A program made the position numbers and the translations under genes. Shown piece by piece: positions 1-5,644 of a stretch of DNA of 6,750 nucleotides. The notes under the pieces are model-generated. The model made no database searches. It was given only the letters and a program-made list of their open reading frames with translations, and had not been told where the DNA came from. Source of the stretch: Euryarchaeota archaeon UBA556. GTDB lineage: Archaea > Thermoplasmatota > Poseidoniia > Poseidoniales > Thalassarchaeaceae. The number at the start of each line of letters is the position of its first letter. The stretch's first letter is position 1. The stretch is taken from the NCBI GenBank assembly GCA_002494975.1, contig DADI01000059.1:1-6750 (forward strand), written 5' to 3'.

Positions 1-741
1 ATTGCTGATGAGGCAATACCTATGCTTTCAAAAGCAGGGATTACTGCCTACAGAAGATTTGAAAGAGATGATCTAGAACGTCTATCGAGGCTTACTGGTG
101 CAGACATGATTCGTAATGTAGAAAGAATTCTTAAGACTAATCTTGGAGTTTATTCTTCACGTTCGGAGAAAAATATTGGCTCAATTAATTATACTACCAT
201 TGAAGGCGAATTAGGAGGAGCTATGACGATGGTAATTAGAGGTTCAACGCCAGAAATAAGAGAAGAGGTAAGTAGGGCCTTTGATGATGCATTAGGCGTT
301 AGTTATAGACTAATAAAAGAGAACCGGATTCTACCCGGTGGGGGAGCAACACAAACACATCTCGCAAGAAAATTGAGGCAATTTTCAACTACACATTCAG
401 GAAGAGAACAAATGGCAATAGAAGCTTATGCCGCTGCCTTGGAAATTGTCCCTAGGGCACTAGCACAAAATGCAGGTCATGATCCAATTGATACACTCTT
501 AGCGCTGTCTGCGGCTCAATCTAAAGATAAAAAGAATGGAGGGTGGATTGGTATTGATGGAAATTCAGGGGAAGTTTCTGATATGTATGAAAAAGGCATC
601 TTCGATGCTATTTTCGTAGCAAAACATGCCATTATTGGTGCCACTGATGCTGCAATAAGTGTTCTAAGAATAGACGACGTGTTGTGGGCAAAACAAGGTC
701 CCGAGACTCCAGATTGGAGCAATCAGATTGATGAAAACTAG
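1..741 (+). CDS. Thermosome (group II chaperonin, Hsp60/TCP-1 family) subunit, C-terminal part
   Basis: This is the last 246 codons of a thermosome subunit. The 5' part, roughly 290-300 residues by family length, lies outside the window, so the ATG at 22 is internal and not the start. Thermosomes are cytosolic double-ring ATP-driven folding chambers with a built-in lid. The reading enters in the apical domain (RRFERDDLERLSRLTGADMI, the family's 'R-R-x-x-x-x-D-x-x-x-L-A-x-x-T-G-A' region). It continues through VIRGST into FDDAL, whose second Asp (286-288) aligns with the catalytic Asp of GroEL (Asp398). LPGGGA follows (glycines at 337-345), then GREQMAIEAYAAALEIVPRA, NAGHDPID and the closing LRIDDVLWAKQ. 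The tail is short and acidic and lacks a Gly/Met-rich end. The stop TAG is one base from the stop of the convergent gene. Family assignment is firm. Which paralogue (alpha, beta or other) cannot be told here. Confidence 0.96.
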   Translation: MADEAIPMLSKAGITAYRRFERDDLERLSRLTGADMIRNVERILKTNLGVYSSRSEKNIGSINYTTIEGELGGAMTMVIRGSTPEIREEVSRAFDDALGVSYRLIKENRILPGGGATQTHLARKLRQFSTTHSGREQMAIEAYAAALEIVPRALAQNAGHDPIDTLLALSAAQSKDKKNGGWIGIDGNSGEVSDMYEKGIFDAIFVAKHAIIGATDAAISVLRIDDVLWAKQGPETPDWSNQIDEN

Positions 742-742
742 A

Positions 743-759
743 TTATTTTGTTAAATTTT
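743..759 (+). terminator. Possible T-rich archaeal terminator after the thermosome gene
   Basis: Immediately after the thermosome stop the + strand reads TTATTTTGTTAAATTTT, an oligo-T-rich stretch with no hairpin. Archaeal transcription commonly ends at such U-rich tracts. It overlaps the last codons of the convergent dehydrogenase gene, so the T richness may simply reflect that gene's Lys/Asn/Glu-rich C-terminus. This is inference from composition only. Confidence 0.3.
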
Positions 760-1699
760 CAATCATGTCTTTGACTAATGTTTCTAATTGAAATTCAGGT
801 TTCCATTCCCAGTCATTCTTTGCAACCTCATCATCCACTGAGTCAGGCCATGAATCAGCATAATTCTGACGAATATCAGGTTGATAATTGCAAATAAATC
901 CAGGAATATGATTAGTAATTTCAGAAGATAATTCCTCTGCTGTAAATGAAAGCCCTGAGATGTTATATCCGCAACGTGCCGAACTAAGAGATTCAATAGG
1001 TTGGTTCATTAGCGTAATTGTAGCTCTGATTGCATCCTCCATATACATCATAGGAAGTTTGGTATCAGCCCTCAAGAAGCAATTATACGATTTTTTAGGG
1101 GACAATGCAGAGTGAAATATATCTACTGCATAATCTGTGGTACCGCCGCTGACTGGAGATTTCCAAGAAATTAATCCTGGATATCTAATACCTCTAACAT
1201 CAACTCCATACTTTTGCCAATATATCATCCCTAATATCTCGCAATCAACTTTAGTCATCCCATACTTAGTTGAAGGATTCAAAGGAGTTAATTGAGGAGC
1301 ATGTTTAGGAGCATCGGGGCCAAAAACTGCGATTGAAGAAGGAACAAATACACGTATCTTATTTTTCCTAGCGGCTTCCAAGATATTTTTTGTTCCACCT
1401 ACATTGATTAGTTCGCATAATTCTGGTTTTTCTTCCCCCTTGGCTGAAAGAATCGCTGCTAAATGATAAATTATTGTGATGTTTTCATTTTCTACTAATT
1501 TGAGTATTTTATCACTATCGAGAACGTCAAGAAGTGTAAATGGGCCACTTGATACAGAAGGATGACCAGATATTTCACGGATATCGCTGGCTAGAACCTT
1601 ATCAGAACCATAAATCTCTCTTAGATTCTCTACTAAATCAGTGCCGATTTGTCCAAGAGCGCCCGTTACTAATATTCGACCCTCCCCCGACTCCGGCAT
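743..1699 (-). CDS. L-threonine 3-dehydrogenase, SDR (UDP-galactose-epimerase-like) type
   Basis: Predicted NAD+-dependent oxidation of L-threonine to 2-amino-3-ketobutyrate, the first step of threonine breakdown to glycine and acetyl-CoA. With the ATG at 1699 the protein is 318 residues, close to the 310-320 of characterised enzymes from Flavobacterium and Thermoplasma. Visible features: Rossmann motif GALGQIG (13-19); Asp39 in ASDIRE for the NAD adenosine ribose; PSSIAVFGP (120-128) with the active-site Ser; catalytic Tyr146 and Lys150 in YGMTK; the family signatures RYPGLISW, GGTTDYAVDI and LPMMYMEDAI; and the C-terminal ADSWPDSVDD. These signatures separate it from sugar epimerases. The frame stays open upstream to a TTG at 1795, but those 32 extra residues look unlike the family, and ATG 1699 places the Rossmann fold at the expected distance. 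The partner 2-amino-3-ketobutyrate CoA ligase is not in the window. It is convergent with the thermosome gene and divergent from pyrG. Confidence 0.93.
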   Translation of the reverse strand: MPESGEGRILVTGALGQIGTDLVENLREIYGSDKVLASDIREISGHPSVSSGPFTLLDVLDSDKILKLVENENITIIYHLAAILSAKGEEKPELCELINVGGTKNILEAARKNKIRVFVPSSIAVFGPDAPKHAPQLTPLNPSTKYGMTKVDCEILGMIYWQKYGVDVRGIRYPGLISWKSPVSGGTTDYAVDIFHSALSPKKSYNCFLRADTKLPMMYMEDAIRATITLMNQPIESLSSARCGYNISGLSFTAEELSSEITNHIPGFICNYQPDIRQNYADSWPDSVDDEVAKNDWEWKPEFQLETLVKDMIENLTK

Positions 1700-1741
1700 A
1701 TACCATCGGGAAGGAAGGAGATACTTAGACTTAGCAAAGGC

Positions 1742-1751
1742 TATTCTATAA
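1742..1751. promoter_or_regulatory. Possible TATA-like element in the divergent threonine dehydrogenase / pyrG gap
   Basis: The 110-bp gap (1700-1809) is relatively GC-rich for this window. Its clearest AT-rich stretch is TATTCTATAA, which reads as TTATAGAATA on the other strand. With archaeal spacing of about 26 bp from TATA centre to start site it would give transcription starts near 1721 (dehydrogenase, about 22-base leader) and near 1773 (pyrG, about 37-base leader). Neither gene has a Shine-Dalgarno. The GGAAGGAAGGAG run at 1709-1720 lies on the + strand but no start codon follows it at a usable distance. The call is weak and rests on composition and spacing only. Confidence 0.25.
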
Positions 1752-1809
1752 GGCCCGGAGAAGGAATGTTGATAGGCGAGACACGTTGGCTTCAAATCCC
1801 GTTGATTGA

Positions 1810-3465
1810 ATGAAGTATGTTGTTGTAACGGGAGGAGTCTTGTCAGGACTAGGTAAAGGAATAACGGCGAGTAGCATAGGCGTATTGCTAAAATCCGCTG
1901 GACTAAGCGTCACTTCGGTTAAAATAGATCCGTATCTTAATTGTGATGCTGGGACTATGTCGCCCTTCGAACATGGAGAAGTCTATGTCCTAGATGATGG
2001 CGGAGAAGTCGATTTGGATTTGGGGAATTATGAAAGATTTCTCGATATCTCTTTAACCAAAGATAATAATATTACAACAGGTAAAGTCTACCAAGCAGTT
2101 ATTGAAAGAGAGAGAAGAGGTGACTATCTTGGTAAAACTGTTCAAGTTATCCCTCATATTACTAATGAAATACAAGAGTGGATAGAAAGAGTTGCAAATA
2201 TATCCAGTGATGGAAGTGGAGAAATTCCTGATGCTTGTGTAATAGAACTAGGCGGTACAGTAGGAGATATTGAAAGTGCCCCTTTTGTTGAAGCACTAAG
2301 GCAATTTCAATTTAGAGTAGGGGAAGATAATATTTGTTTTGTACACGTTAGTTTAGTGCCAGTAATGGGCCCTGTAGGCGAACAAAAAACCAAACCAACA
2401 CAACATACTGTGAAAGAATTAAGAGGCCTGGGGATAATTCCAGATATCCTTGTATGTAGATCTGAACATCCATTGAATACCGAGACAAGAGAAAAGTTAG
2501 CTGCATTTTGTCATGTATCGCCAGAAGCTGTGGTTTCAGCACATGATGTTTCAAACATATACAGAATCCCAATACTTCTAGAAGAGCAAGGAGTAAGTAA
2601 AGTTCTAGCAAAAGAAATAGGATTTGAATTACCAGATTCAAGACCACTACTCGAAGACTGGATTAAGATGGCGGATACTGTCGATAACTTGGATGAAATA
2701 ATAAAAATAGCAATGGTAGGGAAATATACGGGTCTTTCAGACTCGTATCTTAGTGTAATTAAAGCTCTACAGCATTCTTCATATGAGGTCAACAGGAAAT
2801 TAGAAATAAATTGGATTGAATCCGAAAGTTTGGATGATAAAAAAATGGCTGAAGACCCTGAAAAATATTCTGAAGCCTGGGATGTTCTAAAAAATGCCGA
2901 TGGAATTCTTGTTCCAGGAGGTTTCGGCATAAGAGGAATCGAAGGGAAAATAAAGGCTGCAGAATATGCAAGAATAAATAAAATACCATACTTGGGAGTT
3001 TGCTTAGGATTACAGATTGCAACAATAGAATTCTGTAGAAACGTCCTAGGAATGGAAAATGCAAATTCTACGGAATTTGATGAAAACACACCTCAACCTG
3101 CTGTAGTATTTATGCCCGAGATTTCCAAGACACATATGGGTGGAACAATGCGCCTAGGTACAAAACCGACACCGTTTTTAGTCGAAGATTGCAAAATAAA
3201 GAGACTTTATGGCAATAAAACATATGTTGATGAGAGACATAGACATAGGTATGAAGTTAATCCTGAATTAATTGAACAAATAGAGTCTGCTGGTTTAATT
3301 TATGTTGGCAAAGATGAAACAGGACAAAGGTGCGAAATCATGGAATTAAATGACCACCCATATTATGTTGGCACGCAATACCATCCTGAATTTAAATCAA
3401 GACCAGGTAAACCAAGTCCACCATTCCTAGGACTTCTTATGGCGGCAGCAGGAAAAGAAATTTAA
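1810..3465 (+). CDS. pyrG: CTP synthase (glutamine-hydrolysing)
   Basis: Cytosolic enzyme making CTP from UTP, ATP and glutamine, the last step of de novo pyrimidine nucleotide synthesis. At 551 residues it has normal length and both domains. The N-terminal synthetase domain (about 1-270) shows the P-loop-like [11 protein letters not shown] at 8-18, [45 protein letters not shown] and [17 protein letters not shown]. The class I glutamine amidotransferase domain (about 295-551) shows PGGFGIRG, the nucleophile Cys398 in LGVCLGLQ, the [16 protein letters not shown] loop, [10 protein letters not shown], and the His525/Glu527 of the triad in QYHPEF. Everything needed for catalysis appears present. 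ATG 1810 starts directly at the conserved KYVVVTGG, so the start is secure; no Shine-Dalgarno precedes it. Its last four bases overlap the convergent kinase gene, the two stop codons sharing TTAA. Feedback by CTP and activation by GTP are family knowledge, not shown here. Confidence 0.98.
   Translation: MKYVVVTGGVLSGLGKGITASSIGVLLKSAGLSVTSVKIDPYLNCDAGTMSPFEHGEVYVLDDGGEVDLDLGNYERFLDISLTKDNNITTGKVYQAVIERERRGDYLGKTVQVIPHITNEIQEWIERVANISSDGSGEIPDACVIELGGTVGDIESAPFVEALRQFQFRVGEDNICFVHVSLVPVMGPVGEQKTKPTQHTVKELRGLGIIPDILVCRSEHPLNTETREKLAAFCHVSPEAVVSAHDVSNIYRIPILLEEQGVSKVLAKEIGFELPDSRPLLEDWIKMADTVDNLDEIIKIAMVGKYTGLSDSYLSVIKALQHSSYEVNRKLEINWIESESLDDKKMAEDPEKYSEAWDVLKNADGILVPGGFGIRGIEGKIKAAEYARINKIPYLGVCLGLQIATIEFCRNVLGMENANSTEFDENTPQPAVVFMPEISKTHMGGTMRLGTKPTPFLVEDCKIKRLYGNKTYVDERHRHRYEVNPELIEQIESAGLIYVGKDETGQRCEIMELNDHPYYVGTQYHPEFKSRPGKPSPPFLGLLMAAAGKEI
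3453..3460 (-). terminator. Possible T-rich terminator after the COG3199 kinase-like gene
   Basis: On the minus strand, directly after the TAA of the kinase-like gene, the sequence is TTTCTTTT. This could serve as a U-rich archaeal termination signal inside the 3' end of pyrG. On the other strand it is Lys-Glu coding sequence (AAAGAA), which explains the composition equally well. Confidence 0.22.
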
Positions 3466-4607
3466 TCTACTGAAACAGGTAAAACCCTAGTAGTTCTGTA
3501 ACCTTGTAAAACCTTAAGGTACTTTTTAAGAGCAAATTTTTCGTCTAAGATAGAATCTCCGGTCTCTATACGTAAACGACGTACTGAAAGTAGTTTAGCT
3601 GGAGTTACTACTCCAAGAACATTATCGATTCCTATTTCTATAAGCACTCTGGGAGATAGTTGAAGATTGCCTCGACCAATTAAGAAACCCTGACCTCCCA
3701 TAGGGGAAAGAAGTAGGGTCACTTCCCCTTTATGTGATGATAATAATTCTAATAATTGCGACTCATTCAAATCTTTACCAACTTGTTTAGACCCTATTGA
3801 AGCATCTATTCCAAGTACTGTTCCTTCAAAGCCGATCTGATTTGAGATAGTTCTTAGTGTTCCGCCAGACCCCCAAATAATTAGCCTATTGTCAGAGATT
3901 AATAGTTGCTTGATATGGTCTGAAAGTCCTTCGATTATCTCTTCTTCACCTGTAACCTCAACACGCATTTTGGCCCCCTGCATCCAACGTGGAGAGGCGG
4001 GAGTCTTTGCTTCTGCATAAAGGCGAACTGCCCATTCACCATCCCTATATTTGTCTTCATCTAAATCAAGTACCTCAGTGGACGATATCAATAAATCGCC
4101 ATTAAGCCATGCGGAAAGTACCTCTGCACCTGCTTTGGGAGAAGATGCAAAACAACCAGAGTGCATTTTCACTCCACAAGGTATCCCGATTACAGGAATT
4201 TCAGATCTTTTTTCTGACTCTAATACTGAAATTATATCTCTAGTAGTGCCATCTCCACCGGCATATAATAGTAAATCAATATTTGATTCTAATAAAGAAA
4301 TTACTAAATCTGAAGTATCAGATGCCTTTGTAGAGTCTGAAGATTGATGAATAGTTGTAATTTCTCCAATTTCAATATCTTGTGAAATCCAATCGGTACC
4401 CATTCTCCCTTGGCTAGTAAACCACTTTATCTCGGATTTATCACGATGTAAATTGGAAAAATATTCCAATGCATCTTTAACTCTAGGTCCAGAACGATCT
4501 TCTGCTCCTTGAGAACGAGCATATTCTGCCTGCCCATCGGAACCTTTCAAACCCAATCGACCACCTAAACCTGCATCAGGATTTACTAACAAACCAAGAC
4601 GCACCAT
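3462..4607 (-). CDS. ATP-NAD kinase-like protein (COG3199, ATP-NAD/AcoX family)
   Basis: A 381-residue protein of the NAD kinase/diacylglycerol kinase-like superfamily. The nucleotide-binding signature GGDGT is at 117-121 ([14 protein letters not shown]). An N-terminal [22 protein letters not shown] (4-25) and [22 protein letters not shown] follow the COG3199 pattern. The C-terminal half carries [12 protein letters not shown], a second conserved block [16 protein letters not shown], and [24 protein letters not shown], also characteristic of that group. Members are annotated as predicted ATP- or polyphosphate-dependent NAD kinases, and AcoX lies in acetoin operons. The true substrate of this archaeal-type group is, to my knowledge, poorly established, so NAD phosphorylation here is inference. 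ATG 4607 gives an N-terminus starting right at the first beta strand and has no clear Shine-Dalgarno. It is divergent from arcC and overlaps the pyrG end by four bases. No membrane segment or signal peptide is evident. Confidence 0.88.
   Translation of the reverse strand: MVRLGLLVNPDAGLGGRLGLKGSDGQAEYARSQGAEDRSGPRVKDALEYFSNLHRDKSEIKWFTSQGRMGTDWISQDIEIGEITTIHQSSDSTKASDTSDLVISLLESNIDLLLYAGGDGTTRDIISVLESEKRSEIPVIGIPCGVKMHSGCFASSPKAGAEVLSAWLNGDLLISSTEVLDLDEDKYRDGEWAVRLYAEAKTPASPRWMQGAKMRVEVTGEEEIIEGLSDHIKQLLISDNRLIIWGSGGTLRTISNQIGFEGTVLGIDASIGSKQVGKDLNESQLLELLSSHKGEVTLLLSPMGGQGFLIGRGNLQLSPRVLIEIGIDNVLGVVTPAKLLSVRRLRIETGDSILDEKFALKKYLKVLQGYRTTRVLPVSVD
3523..3541 (+). terminator. Possible paired T5 tracts ending pyrG transcription
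   Basis: Two TTTTT runs (3523-3527 and 3537-3541) lie on the + strand about 58-76 bases past the pyrG stop, inside the convergent kinase-like gene. Archaeal RNA polymerase often stops at such tracts, and pyrG has no intergenic room for its own terminator. If used, the pyrG mRNA would carry a tail antisense to the kinase-like mRNA. The opposite strand simply encodes Lys-rich residues there, so this is a weak call. Confidence 0.2.
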
Positions 4608-4628
4608 GCCTACCGCAAAGGGAGTGTG

Positions 4629-4640
4629 TTAATATCAATA
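4629..4640. promoter_or_regulatory. Shared bidirectional TATA-like element between the COG3199 kinase-like gene and arcC
   Basis: The 53-bp divergent gap (4608-4660) contains one AT-rich block, TTAATATCAATA, reading TATTGATATTAA on the other strand. Its centre (about 4634.5) lies about 27 bp from the ATG at 4607 and about 26.5 bp from the ATG at 4661. That is the usual distance from an archaeal TATA box to the transcription start, so both genes could be transcribed leaderless from one site. Neither ATG is preceded by a Shine-Dalgarno, which fits. The sequence and distances are seen directly; promoter activity is inferred. Confidence 0.5.
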
Positions 4641-4660
4641 CAGCCTATCGCTTCACCATA

Positions 4661-5569
4661 ATGCGTATCGTTATTGCACTTGGAGGGAATGCTTTGCTCA
4701 GACGTGGCGAAGATATGACCGCCGAAAATCAACGTAAAAATATACAAATTGCTGTGAGCGCTTTAGCACCGATAGCTGAACAGAATGAGTTGGTAATAAG
4801 TCATGGAAACGGGCCACAGGTAGGGTTACTCTCACTTCAATCGGCTGCTTACAAAGAAGTTGAAGAATATCCATTAGACATATTAGGAGCTCAGACACAG
4901 GGAATGATTGGCTACATGATTGAACAAGAGTTAGGGAATATATTACCAATAGAAGTACCAATCACTTCAATTCTAACGATGGTAGAAGTTGATCCTGATG
5001 ACCCCGCATTTAACAATCCTACAAAACCGATTGGCCCAGTATACAACAAAGAAGAGGCTGAAGCATTGAAAAATGATAAAGGCTGGGAAATTAAAAAAGA
5101 TGGGGAATATTGGAGGAGAGTTGTTGCCTCTCCTATACCTCATAGAATATTCGAACTAAGACCAATACACTGGCTTTTAGAAAAAAATACTGTAGTGATA
5201 TGTGCAGGTGGTGGAGGAATCCCTACCATCTACAATAAGGAAGGGAATTTAGAAGGTGTAGAAGTAGTAATAGACAAGGATAGAGCTAGTTCTTTACTAG
5301 CCTTTGAATTAGAAGCGGATGTACTAATTATGGCTACTGATACTGATGGAGTCTACTTAAATTGGGGAACTGAGGCTGAAAAACGCATTTCCAATACTAC
5401 TCCTGAAGAAATAAGAAAATATGAATTTGATGCGGGTTCAATGGGGCCAAAAGTAGAGGCTGCATGTTCATTTATAGAACGTTCTGGGCAAAGAGCAGTA
5501 ATTGGTTCTTTGACAGATATTGAGGGTATGGTAAACGGGACTGCGGGCACTCAATTTATGCTAAAATAA
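4661..5569 (+). CDS. arcC: Carbamate kinase
   Basis: Cytosolic amino-acid-kinase-fold enzyme interconverting carbamoyl phosphate plus ADP with carbamate plus ATP. The 302 residues match the family length of about 300-315. Visible motifs: ALGGNALL (6-13); SHGNGPQVG (47-55); [26 protein letters not shown] (121-133); [18 protein letters not shown] (181-188); [13 protein letters not shown] with Lys206/Asp207, equivalent to the catalytic Lys-Asp pair; ATDTDGVY; and [10 protein letters not shown] (259-268) with the phosphate-contacting Lys264. All family key residues seem present. ATG 4661 begins at the first beta strand, and no Shine-Dalgarno precedes it. No arginine deiminase or ornithine carbamoyltransferase lies nearby, so direction is open: ATP formation from carbamoyl phosphate, or carbamoyl phosphate supply. 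thrS follows after 75 bp on the same strand and may be co-transcribed. Confidence 0.97.
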   Translation: MRIVIALGGNALLRRGEDMTAENQRKNIQIAVSALAPIAEQNELVISHGNGPQVGLLSLQSAAYKEVEEYPLDILGAQTQGMIGYMIEQELGNILPIEVPITSILTMVEVDPDDPAFNNPTKPIGPVYNKEEAEALKNDKGWEIKKDGEYWRRVVASPIPHRIFELRPIHWLLEKNTVVICAGGGGIPTIYNKEGNLEGVEVVIDKDRASSLLAFELEADVLIMATDTDGVYLNWGTEAEKRISNTTPEEIRKYEFDAGSMGPKVEAACSFIERSGQRAVIGSLTDIEGMVNGTAGTQFMLK

Positions 5570-5631
5570 CTTTCAGACGAGTAATGGAATAGGCAAGGCA
5601 TTCATATCATTGTGATGTCGGCGTAGTTAAC

Positions 5632-5636
5632 GGAGG
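5632..5636 (+). promoter_or_regulatory. Shine-Dalgarno of thrS
   Basis: GGAGG sits eight bases before the ATG at 5645, an optimal spacing, and decides that start over the second in-frame ATG at 5651. An in-frame TAG at 5624 closes the frame upstream. It is the only canonical Shine-Dalgarno among the four translation starts visible for which leader sequence can be judged. Confidence 0.8.
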
Positions 5637-5644
5637 CACAGCGT

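Noticed and set aside
1540..1728. 62-codon + strand frame spanning the 5' end of the threonine dehydrogenase
   Set aside because: It is antisense to the conserved Rossmann-fold coding region and has no family resemblance or start signal.
1786..1805. T-loop-like sequence (GGCTTCAAATCCC) resembling a tRNA 3' half
   Set aside because: The five-base T stem does not pair, the expected G before TTC is replaced by C, and no matching acceptor strand, anticodon arm or D arm is found upstream.
2511..3089. Long minus-strand open frame (192 codons) opposite pyrG
   Set aside because: It lies wholly inside a firmly identified CTP synthase gene, has no recognisable motifs or ribosome binding site, and is a composition-driven shadow.
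4051..4347. 98-codon + strand open frame inside the COG3199 kinase-like gene
   Set aside because: It is antisense to a well-supported gene, Ser-rich low-complexity in appearance, with no start signal or domain.
5606..5616. Imperfect palindrome ATCA-TTG-TGAT before thrS as an operator or terminator hairpin
   Set aside because: Four-base arms are expected by chance, and there is no following T tract or repeat copy elsewhere in the window.
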